NCBI GenBank assembly: GCA_003988855.1
Contig: QYAI01000159.1
Span: 1-56,019 of the forward strand
Direction: 5' to 3'
DNA length: 56,019 nucleotides
DNA from: Arachnopeziza araneosa
Lineage: Eukaryota; Ascomycota; Leotiomycetes; Helotiales; Arachnopezizaceae
Shown here: positions 45,488-55,939 of the stretch, piece by piece
Layout: each line of letters begins with the position of its first letter
How positions within the stretch are numbered: position 1 is the stretch's first letter
The notes under the pieces: model-generated
Database searches by the model: none
Told to the model about the DNA's origin: nothing
What the model saw: the letters and a program-made list of their open reading frames with translations, nothing else
Made by a program: the position numbers and the translations under genes

Positions 45488-47272
45488 CTGACAAGCGCTA
45501 TTGTCGCGCTTGAAATTCGAAAAGTGAAATTAAGGATAAGGGTTGAAGATAGTCTTTGGAAATCAACGCATTTTTAGTGCGGAAAGAGGCCAGTTTTCCC
45601 ACTTAAATTTCGTAAAGACCTTAATAAAATTCAATAAATTGTTTCGCTTCACACTAATATACCTGCTTGTTTTCAGGTATACAAATCATATTTTTCTCTT
45701 CCCAGGCCGCGAAACTCCAGCAAAGATCAGCTTAAATATCTTGTTTACAACCTATCCACCTACTAGGTAGCGCTATTCCGTTCGATTGTTACAAAGTCTA
45801 CCCTGTACAACTAGTTAAGCTTTTGTTTTCTTACAGTTTACCTCTTTGAACCTTACTCTCTTGTCCTGCGAAGTGAAAATTTATTTGCTTATTTTTATTT
45901 TTATTTTTTAAACAGCGCGATAGCAAGAAGGAATATCTATAAGCTTGCACCTTAAGCATGGCCGCGATTATTACATTAATTTGTAACTATTTATAATAGA
46001 AATAAGTAAATTAGAAGTTAGTCTTGATTTTTAGATTTTTTTTTAAATAACTTAAAGCATTAAATACTTTAGTAGATATGTAATGTTACTTCTTCTTATA
46101 TAGCTATCCCTTCTACAGTATATGCCTAGTAGCATATTATAATAGTTTTGTAGTATTAGATAATTTTGAAAGGGTTGAAAAGTAGGTAATAAGCAGTACT
46201 TAATGCGTGCGCACAAGCTATTTCGACTAATAAGATATAGACAATATAATCTATTTCAGGATCAATGTTTTAATCCTAGGGCGTGTTTTTGTGTTAATAC
46301 TAGTAGCTGGACTATTAGCAAGCCTTACTAACCTTGACCTACAATTGGGTGTGTATTGTAGAAGAGATAAATTAGTAAGGCCGGGAATTGCAGGCTGCGA
46401 ATTGAAAAGGCTAGAATCATAAGTGAACTGGTAAGGCCGGGAATTGCAGGTTGTGAACTAACAAGGCCAGAATCATAAGTGAACTGGTAAGGCCGGGAAT
46501 TGCAGGTTGTGAAGTAACAAGGCTAGAATCATAAGTGAACTGGTAAGGCCGGGAATTGCAGGTTGTGAACTAACAAGGCTAGAATCATAAGTGAACTGGT
46601 AAGGCCGGGAATTGCAGGTTGTGAACTAACAAGGCCAGAATCATAAGTGAACTAGTAAGGTCGGGAATTGCAAGTTGTGAATTGACAAGTGAATTGGCAA
46701 GGCCAGATATCATAAGTAAACTGGTAAGGCCGGAAATTACAAGTAAATTAACAAGGCCAGAAATCATAAGTGAACTAGTAAGGCCCGGGATTGCAAGTAA
46801 GTTAACAAGGCTAGAAATCGTAAGTAAACTGGCAAGACCGGGAATTACAAGTGAATTGGTAAGGCTAGGAATTATAGGTAAATTAGTAAGACCGGGGCTT
46901 ATAGTTCAGAACTTAGTAAGGACAGGGTTTATAGTATAGAACTAATAAAACTAGATGTCGCACTTTAAGAATTAGTAAGGCCAGGTTTTGCGGTTTGAAA
47001 GAAGTAGCACTCTAACTTGTAAACAAGCTGTTGCTTTTTCGTCGAGATAGGTTTAGTATTAATTTTTAAGTCTTAATTCAAAGAATTAAATCTTTAAATG
47101 CCGCTGATTTAACAAATGAAAATGTAGAAGAACTTTACATTTGTTTATACAGATACAATTTGCACAACATTTTCACAGCTTAGAATTTAACAGATTGTAA
47201 TCGTCATTCTTTGATAGTTGTTGTTTCCCTACAACAACTGATTAATCAAAGAACCTTCTACATTTCTCTCGC
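45488..47272. other. AT-rich gene-free tract with minisatellite
   Basis: 45780-46330 is strongly AT-rich, with long T and A runs and TA-rich words, as in RIP-degraded DNA. The minisatellite occupies 46375 to about 46990. After it, an imperfect hairpin with acaaatg and catttgt arms lies near 47113-47147, downstream of the Rds1-like gene, and may belong to its 3' end. Confidence 0.55.
46375..46990. repeat. 56-bp minisatellite decaying into a 27-bp periodic array
   Basis: Five units of exactly 56 bp (46375, 46431, 46487, 46543 and 46599 as starts) begin gtaaggccgggaattgcagg and differ at only a few positions, with more in the first. Each unit is itself two related halves (gtaaggccgggaattgcagg... 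and acaaggccagaatcataagt...). From about 46655 the array continues with more diverged units whose period settles to 27 bp. Within 46682-46939 the plus strand stays open and reads as repeated nine-residue motifs of the kind KLVRPEITS, KLTRPEIIS, ELVRPGIAS. No ATG context suggests a gene. Confidence 0.9.
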
Positions 47273-48356
47273 TCACGACATAGCAATAGCCATCGGCCCA
47301 ACAAGTGTCGCATCTTGTAAATCTGCAAAATTGTCAGGTTGAAGAGTAGTCAGTGCTACAAACGCAACTGCTTCCATATTCGCTGGGACGGCTGCGACAC
47401 CAGATCCCACTTCAGTGATATTGACAGTTGTGTACATTGGTTGATTGAACAGATTGACCCAAGCAGCGTACAGCTGTTTCCTAGTCTCGCGTTGAACCCA
47501 CGCTTGTTGCGGATCCCATTTAAAGGTCATGGTCTCAGGGTAGGTATCCAAGGCAAAGGCTGCCGTTTCACCAAGATCTCCAGATAATCTTGGGTAAGTA
47601 GGGAGAGGAACTTCAACTGGACAACTGCCTGGTACCGTTAATTGTAACCCGATATTGTATGCCCATGCGATTGGGAGACCGGTATCAAATGGTGACGGAT
47701 TTGGGACAGAGCCGTGGAGAAGGCGTAGGAAAGAGTCGTGGCGTGTTTCAACAGCTAGGATACTGGTAGTTGGTGCTGCGATAGCAAGATCATCTCCACT
47801 TAGTTGTACTTGACATCCGATAACACTGCCAAAATTGGCGGAGGTGAGTAGGTTGGCAACTGCAAGGAATTCGTCAAAATTTGTAGTTGGGAATGAGTAA
47901 TTGCAAGGTGGGACTATGTGTGCTGAGTTTTCGCGCAGAACAGCACCGACGGTTGCAACGTGAACAGCTTCTTGCTATCTATTACGTTAGTACGGCGTTT
48001 GCATAGCGTGAAGAAGAAGCACAAACGGCAGCGATTTTAGAAATGACTTCGATAACATTTGTTACGTTCTGATCACCGGTACTAAATACTCCAGACGTGA
48101 GATTCTGGATAGCGTCGGCATAGAAGAAAGCTTCAATATTTTCAAGAGACGCTAGTAATTGGAGAGCCGTCACTCCAGCTGACGAATACTGGAATGTTGG
48201 ATCTGAAGTATTTGGTAGCGTACCTCCGGCAATCAAGCTGATGTTGGTGCTTATAATGCCTTGTGTAAGTTCGGCGGGTGGCGGAAATGGTAACGTTGGT
48301 GCAGCGTAAGCCAAGGGAAGCAAGAGCAGAACCGTTGCTTTGATGGTGGAAGACAT
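47273..48356 (-). CDS. Secreted ferritin-fold protein, Rds1-like
   Basis: Exons 48027-48356 and 47273-47974, 343 aa. A signal peptide (MSSTIKATVLLLLPLAYAAP) leads. A ferritin-like helical domain follows, with LQLLASLENIEAFFYADAI, then QEAVHVATVGAVLREN after the splice, both with Glu/His pairs as in ferritin-like helices. Further on are VIGCQVQLSGDDL, AVETRHDSFLRLLHG, PSPFDTGLPIAWAYNIG and PGSCPVEVPLPTYP. The C-terminus is LVGPMAIAMS. The family includes the stress-related rds1 protein of fission yeast and secreted proteins of plant-associated fungi. The 52-nt intron uses a weak donor, GTTTGT, with a good tactaac branch point; phase 0 joins IAA to QEAVH. Biochemical role is unknown. Confidence 0.82.
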
Positions 48357-49481
48357 TATTGAAGTGGTCTGGTTTGTATGGCATATGTTTGCGTGAGGTT
48401 ACTGGATCTGAATGGGATTGAGGTCTCTGTAGAGTGTTAGATATTTAATTTTGAGCTGAAATCCATTCCTACTTATAATCGTGAGAATCAAGAATCTTCC
48501 CAGAGTGCTGACTCCGAAAGAGTCGTGAAGCTGCAATTGCTCTTTGCGGGTAGCACCGCGCAGAGCCCACTAAGTACCGTAAGCAGGGCTCAAGTCATAC
48601 GAAATCTGGAATGAAACTCTTCCTGCCCAATAGAAGAAACCAACCCGTGCCTGCCATATGGCGCTGATCTTCGTCTTTTGCACAAGAGTCGGCTTTCTGT
48701 ACTTGGCGCTAACTCGAAGCGGAAATCTTTTCGCAAGTATACGGGTACTTGCGTCATTTGAGTAACCTGCTCAACAGAGGAGTCGTGATCTGAGCTTTTG
48801 TAGGGTACAAAGCCTGACTTGATTTTTGGCAAATCCTTGGCTTCAGCCGCCAGCGGATGTTAGTCACGCGATCGTCACATGATGTCGGCCATGAAAAAGT
48901 TCCTAGGGAAGTTGAATGATATTAAGAATAATGAAAAAACTAGCAGGTATTAAGTATTTCAAACCATGAAGCTTCTTTTGGCCTGAAGATAGAGGGAGCA
49001 GTATTGTTTTCACAACAGCCTGCAATAAACCACGTCACCCTGCTTTGTTAACATGGTATCCTGACTTCACGTTTAATAGCATGAAGTCTTTGTCTGTGTT
49101 AAAAATTGTTTGTTAAGGAGTTTTAGCTATAATACCATAGTTAGCTTGGTGATGTAGTTGGCCAAACGCTAGACATACTCGCTACGCAGCCCCTATTCAG
49201 AAGCGAGGAGCTCGACCTTTGAAAGGACTGTCACAACATGTATATTTGCATGTATGAAGATCTAAGATGCTGAACCCGAAAGAAACTAAGGTTAGGTATT
49301 TCTGAAGACCAGATCTCTTGTTCTCTTTTAGATTTCCATCCGCTTGTAATGAAACTAGTCGAAGCACGTGATATGCGTGCCTACCTAGGTGCATTCTCCT
49401 GTAAATTTTAGAGCTTTCACCTGGAACTTCGACGACCAGATCAGCTAAACCTCGATCAATAGCGATACAGCCATCGAAGAA
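48357..49481. other. Intergenic
   Basis: No gene supported. Short minus-strand frames at 48590-48832 and 49197-49580 have no domain and no credible start. Confidence 0.45.
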
Positions 49482-50275
49482 ATGAAGATCTGCCAACCGC
49501 GCCAGAGGAGCGCTGTGGAAGCCCTCCTCGCAGCAATTGATAACATGCACAGTATTACTGGTACGTTTGCAACCTCCCACCCGCCTTTCTGGGTTTCTTC
49601 TTGCTTGAACTATCTAATGAATGTTTTAGAATTGCATTCTAAGTCCTTCAACTTAGCTGTCACTCCCAACCTGTGCTTCTATTCAACAGGTCCAGATACA
49701 GAGCTTTACTCTCAGGTCCCCGACTCATTTCCACAATTCAGTAAATTACCTATCGAGGTACGCCGCATGATCTGGCGGGCCATGATTCCAGAATATTGGC
49801 AATTATATTTAGTTGAGCATCAAAACAGTTGGATGGGACTGTGGGCTTGGAAATATCTAATAACGGCACGGATCAATCAGGAAAGTCGTGAAGAGACTTT
49901 CAATCTATTCGAGACTCTTCTGCGATCTAAAGGTCAAAGGAAACTATTAGGTAGCTCCTAAAATTACTCAAGTAATGGATTTTATCTTAATTTTCTAGCT
50001 AGACATCGTGTTCAATGGTAAGTGGATTTAGGATCACGGATGAGCTTGGGCTTAGACGTATTCGAGACTTCGAGCTTACATTTCAACCAGGGACACCCCT
50101 AGATTACATATTTTTGAGGCTGTCGAATATGAAATACGCCTCCAGTCACAAACGCTTGCACTTATCGAATCTTCGATTGGTATCTCTCTACTTCTCTTGT
50201 GTTGGAGACAATCCTGAGTCTATGCAATATCAAGAATGGGCTCTTGCTTTCAGAAGGTGTTTTGATAGAGCATAG
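49482..50275 (+). pseudogene. 2EXR-domain protein, probably frameshifted
   Basis: The domain is clear at 49720-49960: FPQFSKLPIEVRRMIWRAMI and TARINQESREETFNLFETLL. After LLRSKGQRKLL a normal intron (GTAGCT...TTCTAG, 48 nt) leads to ARHRVQW and then a TAA. The expected continuation (SGFRITDELGLRRIRDFEL and onward, to the stop at 50275) lies one frame off. A single G missing at the GG at 50017-50018 (TGGTA where TGGGTA would keep the frame) explains this. An intron cannot, because only 14 nt separate the two parts. The N-terminal 75 residues before the domain are atypical and may include an unspliced 69-nt intron (GTACGT...TTTAG at about 49561-49629). Either a young pseudogene or a base error. 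Confidence 0.6.
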
Positions 50276-50596
50276 ATAAAAGAATACAAAACCACACTAC
50301 CGAAGATCTTTATTGTTCATTTTTTGAAAGGCAAATTGCAGACTCACGATTCTTAGAAACTAGACCTCTGATAATATGGTGCTGAAGGATGGCTCTTGAT
50401 AATATTGCATGCTACAACGATGAATCAGGAAGATAGAGAGTCATCAAAAGATATTAGAGAGTTCACGGAGAATGAAATAGAGTAAATCTGAGTCGAGTAT
50501 GGGCTTTCTTTGGCTAAACTCTCTTGTGATTGTTACTATCTGTGTTAGCAGCCATGATACTAAGATCTGTGTCAACGCTTCCGTCCAGTAAGCATC

Positions 50597-51262
50597 CTAG
50601 ACAGATAGAGTAGAAGTTTTATTCTCGAGAGAAAATTCCATGAGATCCTCCACAACCACAACAAGTTTTCCAAGTAAAGCAGAACTCTGCTCGAGCGTGA
50701 TTTTAGGAACTTCAAAGTCCTGATCCTTCCAAGCACGACGTCCGAAGTACGACTTCATATCATCGAGGTAGAGTTTAGCCTTCATCCAATTTTGGTCTAA
50801 TGGTGACCAATCAAATCCACGAGCAACCAGTCGAATCTCTCTCAAGGTGCGATGACTATCGAAATCTCTCTCCATGGTTGTTTGAGCAGACAGATAGAGG
50901 TAATCAATGTCGATCACCAGGTTCTGGATGTGTCCAACGCCCTTGATCACTTTCTTCTGCAGATAATTATACATCGGAGTTGTCGAGAAAGCCATTTTAA
51001 AGAAGCCACTCTGAAAATGGACCCAATCTCTGGCGGGACTCCAGAAAGCAAGGGTAATCAGATACTGTCTTCCAAGACTCGTGCGCCTATAGTGCTTGAG
51101 GAATTCGGTGCGACTTTCGCGGTTGATATGAGCGAGATTGGGTATCTCCGAATTTTCAACGCGAAATAAATCTGCAACGGCCATGAGGTACACAGGTTCT
51201 GGGAGTGCTTCTTGCCAGATCATCAATCGTACCTCCAGTGACAAATCCCTGAATTGAGGCAT
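50597..51262 (-). CDS. 2EXR-domain protein
   Basis: One exon, 221 aa from the ATG at 51262. It starts directly with the domain, MPQFRDLSLEVRLMIWQEAL, followed by LAHINRESRTEFLKHYRR. The C-terminal half is helical and charged (TLREIRLVARGFDWSPL). Compared with the 341-aa member at 29.7 kb the N-terminal extension is missing; an upstream stop is present in frame, so any extra exon would need an intron. It converges on the 2EXR gene at 49482. Function is unknown. Confidence 0.75.
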   Translation of the reverse strand: MPQFRDLSLEVRLMIWQEALPEPVYLMAVADLFRVENSEIPNLAHINRESRTEFLKHYRRTSLGRQYLITLAFWSPARDWVHFQSGFFKMAFSTTPMYNYLQKKVIKGVGHIQNLVIDIDYLYLSAQTTMERDFDSHRTLREIRLVARGFDWSPLDQNWMKAKLYLDDMKSYFGRRAWKDQDFEVPKITLEQSSALLGKLVVVVEDLMEFSLENKTSTLSV

Positions 51263-52063
51263 TGCATCGGCGACGCGATGAAGAAGGGCTTATGGCGCCA
51301 AACAATCAGTTCCTTGTAGTCTCGACAAGTTGCTTTGAACACACTGAGGTCAGATGGCGTTTTAAGTACGGTTACCTCCAAAAGGAAAAATGAAAGCTTA
51401 CTAGGATTTCCTGGGCAAGGCTGAGTCAAATTCCTCGTTCTGCTTCGGGCAGACCGAGGAATCGATATTGAAGATAGATCGATTTATCTTCACCACCGTC
51501 GCTGTCGCCCTGCTTTGCGGCAAATTTCTTCGTTGGAGTTGCGATTGTTGAGAGCAAGTCAAAGAGAATCCACGCACGCAAATCACGCATCTATATTTTA
51601 GCGAAAAATAATCGGTAGCGCGAATAAATAGAAAGAAATGATTTGATAACTCAGAAAGTTAGTGAAGGGCAAGAAATTCTATTACACAGCTTATAATTAG
51701 TTCTTTGCTTCTCAACCACATCGAGAGAGAAGTCAGGACACGGTTACTCATTTAATAGAAAGGTGGATAAACCCCATGGCACATGGAGCAAATGAAAGTA
51801 CGACGGAGTGGGTTTTAGTCATCTAACGATTGAGTCATACTGCCCTGAAGCTTATATTATCTAGAGCGTGGTTGAAGTCCCTAAAACATTAGAAGGTTCA
51901 ACGAGTATATTGTTACCAGGGCCACTTTTAAGACTAAAGAATCTAGTGTCTGGGTTGATTTGCTCTGTTTACAGTGTAGATTTACAACAGTGTCACTGCA
52001 ATTTTCCGTGCAAATCCTTGTCTTATGTTTCCATTTTCAATCTTGTGTGCCCCAAGCCAATAA
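51263..52063. other. Intergenic
   Basis: No gene seen. Plus-strand frames at 51868-52154 start inside AT-rich sequence and have no domain. Confidence 0.45.
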
Positions 52064-52966
52064 TCATAGCAAGCTACTCCTCCCTTCTGGAAAAATCAAT
52101 ATCCTACATCTCTGCAACTGTTTGAAGCAAGCCCGGGATCTCAGATCCATGTAAGATCCATGTCCACCTTCCTCTAGAGTCTTGCAGGACTCTTTATGGA
52201 ACTGCCAATCCGAAGTTTGACATTGCTTTCCACAATACCATATTCTCTTGCACTTTCCGCATTGCCTCGGTTTCTCGCCATTCTCTAGCTCATTATTTGT
52301 CTTGCTGCAATCTGGACCAGAACATCGAATGGCATAAAAATCGAACCGGGTGCCATCATTCTTGTAGTGTTTCATTGCCAATTTCATTTGTTTATCGATA
52401 TCTTCGTAGTAACGAGCTTTTTGTCAGTCCATGAGGGTTGTGGAGGGTCATCCCATTGAAGTACCCCAAGTGCTCTAAGGTAAAGGTTGCACCCACCCGC
52501 ATAGCAAGGGCAACTAATTATCAACGTTCAGTAGACTTCCGGGAACTGGGGTTAGATCTACCTTACAGAGAATCACGATTTCAAATGATTTAATATCCCA
52601 AGCAGGCTTCGGGTTTTTGCAGTACGGGTTTTGAGGAGACGATCAAATACGCCGCTATCGAGATGGTCGCGTGTAGCTTCAAGGCCTTAACCCCGAAAGA
52701 AAACTCTTTCTTTTCTTCTTCACTCTCGAGTCGGTAGTGGTAGAGCTCTATACCGGCTTCCCCGCCCAAGTCTCCTGCAATGTCAAGATCCAAGTCACCT
52801 TCAGGGAGAAGCATTCCCCAACGGCCTATTTTGGCTGGAGTGTAGGTAGAGATCGCGGATTGCTGTGATGGAACCTTAGGGTGCAAAGACTTTTGTAATA
52901 GGCTTTCAAGGTTGGCAGAGAGAAGAGTTCCGATGCAGACGCTTGATAACTGTTGAGAACTGAATT
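52064..52966 (-). pseudogene. MYND zinc-finger protein, broken in several places
   Basis: 52064-52387 encodes a complete MYND finger from MKLAMKHYKNDGTRF: CSGPDC, then QCGKCKRIWYCGKQCQTSDW and HKESC. Upstream, 52590-52966 encodes TPAKIGRWGMLLPEGDLDLD and an IAGDLGGEAGIELYHY element that fungal MYND proteins carry at the N-terminus, so both belong to one gene. Between them a frame reads LIISCPCYAGGCNLYLRALG and WDDPPQPSWTDK, then needs one extra base in the five-T run at 52418-52422 (A run on the coding strand) to reach ARYYEDIDKQM. A second slip falls near 52594 (EAC to WDIKSFEIVIL). No in-frame ATG precedes the N-terminal part. Two frameshifts and no start argue for a relic; sequencing error is the alternative. 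Confidence 0.55.
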
Positions 52967-53293
52967 AAATTGAATGATGAAGATAACAACGGTTGTAGGA
53001 GAGCGTGCCTATCTAAGCAAGAAACAAAAGGCAAGGAAGGTACGACTTCTTCAGCGACTCTTTGCAGTTTCACATCATGCTGATGAAAGAAACGCGATCA
53101 GAAATAACCTGGAAATTTCTCCAATTGTAACAATGTGATTTCTCTGTTTGTGCCACTTTTCTTAGTAGAAATTAGCCGGTATTGAAACCAACAAAACCCC
53201 TCGCAAGCATACTAAATAAGATGGAAGGCCTTGCCAGGTGCCAGAGAATATCCAAATCCATTTTGCTGCTCTGGATTTGAGCTTGAAACTAAG
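52967..53293. other. Divergent intergenic region
   Basis: Between the MYND relic and the GMC gene; no gene or clear promoter element recognised. Confidence 0.4.
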
Positions 53294-55344
53294 ATGGACT
53301 TTATCTTAGCTTTTGAACTGGTATTCTCATTCTTTCTTTCGATTTCTCGCGCGACAAGTATTTACGAGACAGCTCAAATCAAACGCCATGTTTCCGAGTT
53401 ACACTCAACTTACGATCATATCATAGTTGGTGGAGGAACATCAGGCCTCACAGTAGCAAACCGACTGTCTGAAGATGAAACAAGTAATTAAATTTCCTTC
53501 TCGTCTGAGACCATACATCGTATCTCCTATGCTCACTCCGATTTCAATTCAGAAACCTTTTTGGTTATCGAATCTGGCAATCTCGATTTCAGCCCAGACA
53601 TCCTTCTCCCAGCGCCAGCCGACAACGATCCAAATATGAGTCGCTTCTACGACTACATGTCGGTTCCGCAGACCGAACTCTTAAACCAAACTACTATCGT
53701 CTACGCTGCTTCCATAGTTGGAGGTGGCTCAGCAGTTGGTCATATGGTGTTTGACCGGGGTTCTGCTGACGACTATGACAATTGGGAGAAACTCCGGAAC
53801 CCTGGATGGGGATGGAAAGAATTATTTCCTTATTTTAAGAAGGTTAGTTGTTGACTCCTCGTTTCAAATATCATCACTGATTATCAAGTCCGTGATTTTC
53901 ACTCCACCAACCAAAGCGCAGCAGCGTGAAATAGGTTATACCTACAATGAGACTGCATATGGAGGGACTGGTCCTATCAAAGCTAGCTATCCACCATTTC
54001 AGTGGCCTCAACAAAGTATTTCTCCCATAACTTCAATCCATCCGAAATCTCTTCCTCCATTCTCACCTAACTATTTCAGAAATCCAGTGGAACGCTTGGT
54101 TCGACCTTGGGATAACGGCAACTCTTGAAGGAGCCGCCGGCAACGCAACGGGACTGTTCTGGATTCCCAGCGCCCTAGATTCCAAAACTATGACACGCTC
54201 ATATGGTACCAATGAGGAATATACTCCCAACAGTTTACGCTTGAATTACCACCTATTAGCTACCTATCAAGTACGAGATATTATTATTAAGAATGGATGC
54301 GCTGTTGGTGTTAATCTCCTGGCAAAGAATGGGACCCTAGGATCAACTACGAGAGTTACGGCAAGACGAGAAGTTGTGCTGGCTGCTGGGTCGTTTGGAA
54401 GTCCGATCTTGTTACAGGGAAGTGATGTTGGTCCAGCGAAGTTACTTAAAAGTGCGGGGATAGAGGTGAAAGTTGATCTTCCTGGCGTGGGGAATAATTT
54501 ACAAGATCACGCAGCGTCTTTATTGCTTTTTGAATGTTCGTATCTTGCTTCCGTATTCCTCTACTTCCTGCTGACTGAAAAGAAGATGCAAATGATGTAA
54601 TTCCAAACCAAGAAACGGTAACGACAAACGCCACTTTCGCAGCTCAAGTGCAAGCAGAGTATTTCAGAATCTAACAGGTAGATAATTTCAAGTCTCGATC
54701 GTTATGGGATTTCCTCGCTAACACAACAATTGAAAAGGTCCGATGACAGTCGGCTACGGAAACAGTGTTGTGTTCCTTCCGCTCTCCACCGTCAATCCCA
54801 ACTCCAGCAGCATCCTCTCTTCTCTCCAAACTCAAAACTCAACGTCCTACCTCCCCCCATCTATGACTCTACACTAGTTGCAGGCTATCTTGCACAGAAA
54901 TCACTCCTGCTAGCATCTTACGCCTCTGCTTCCTCCGCAATAATGGAAGTCTTTTTCTCCGGTTCCCCAAGCAGTGTCGTCGTATTACAGAAACCGCTTT
55001 CCCGAGGTACTGTCTCAGTAAACATTACTTCACCATTTTCTTCACCTATCGTTGATCTTCGTGTCTTCACCAACCCTCTCAACCTAACAAACATGGTTTC
55101 TATGCTCCGCTTTAGAAGAAAGTAGTTTGCCGCTCCATCGCAAGCCGAATTAGTACCCTTTGAGATCCTTCCGGGAGCTAATGTGACCACTGATCAAGGA
55201 TTGAAAGATGCAATTCGGCTTTACAGCACACCCACTATTGGTCACGCGCTTGGAATTTGTGCTATGGTGCCGAAGGAGTGGGGCGGAGTTGTGGATCCTG
55301 AGTTGAGGGTGTATGGGGTCAGTGGGTTGAGTACTGTGGAGTAG
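53294..55344 (+). pseudogene. GMC oxidoreductase (glucose-methanol-choline family), broken
   Basis: The ATG at 53294 opens a signal peptide (MDFILAFELVFSFFLSISRA), then the FAD-binding DHIIVGGGTSGLTVANRL. Good introns are 53484-53552 and 53843-53888. Family motifs follow: GGGSAVGHMVFDRGSADDYDNWE, LAAGSFGSPILLQGSDVGP, LPGVGNNLQDH, SRGTVSVNITSP and HALGICAMVP with the conserved His. The frame breaks at AAA 54013-54015 (one A short before YFSHNF), AA 54668-54669 (one A short before LTGPMTVGYGNS) and the C run 54853-54858 (one C short before YDSTLVAGYLAQ). It also meets TAG at 55123-55125, and TAG at 55342 where the C-terminal motif should start. Such enzymes oxidise alcohols or sugars outside the cell; this copy cannot encode one as written. 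Confidence 0.75.
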
Positions 55345-55939
55345 ACTTTCAGACTTCCTTTTCAAAATGAACAAGTTCGAAGAATGACCACTAATAATTA
55401 TTTGAATACACGTCAAGTAAACAAACCAGCTAGCCATCTTTAGCATATAAACAGTTCTTATATCTGAGACTTGACGCAAAGAACTTTTGACATAATCAGC
55501 TTGAAAATTTGAATGAATTTCATTATCTTTGTTGGGAGACAAGAGAAGAAGAAGAAGAAGTCAGTGAAAGCTGTCTTATTGCTAGCTACTGTGCCGGTTC
55601 CTCTTAAAGGAACCGGTCTTGCTTGGTCTTGCTTACTAACTAGCCTAGCCCTAACCCTAGCCGTTGCGTGACTGAGTCTCGTCACGTGATAATCTTAGAA
55701 TATTCGTAAACGCCATTTCAATACCTCCAGAAAATATTCAACCCGGTCGTGACTGAGGAAATATTTAAGCCGGTCTGTTTTACTATTCTACCTCCGTTAT
55801 TCATACCTATGAACTTAGAAGATTCAGGTTTGACAAGATTAGTAACGTGGTTTATCAGTAAGCGGGACATATCAGCGCGCGGGACACTTTCTCCTCATTT
55901 TTTATCTATCTAATTTAAANCGCGATTTCTCTACAAATA
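55345..55939. other. Intergenic with palindromes, left flank of a transposon
   Basis: It contains an 8-bp-arm hairpin ccggttcc-tcttaaa-ggaaccgg at 55594-55616, two telomere-like CCCTAA words near 55650-55662 and a cgtgac/gtcacg inverted pair near 55667-55686. These may be part of the 5' terminal region of the transposon that starts to be coding at 55940. Base 55920 is an unresolved n. Confidence 0.5.
55594..55616. repeat. Perfect 8-bp-arm inverted repeat
   Basis: Arms ccggttcc and ggaaccgg around a 7-nt spacer. The nearest downstream reading is the transposase start, so it could be a terminal or subterminal repeat; a terminator for the GMC relic is the other possibility. Confidence 0.6.

Noticed and set aside
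46585..46939. Repeat-encoded frames as a protein gene
   Set aside because: They exist on both strands because the unit length is a multiple of three; no start context, promoter or flanking exon.
55650..55662. CCCTAA words as a telomere or chromosome end
   Set aside because: Only about two units, and coding transposon sequence continues beyond them.
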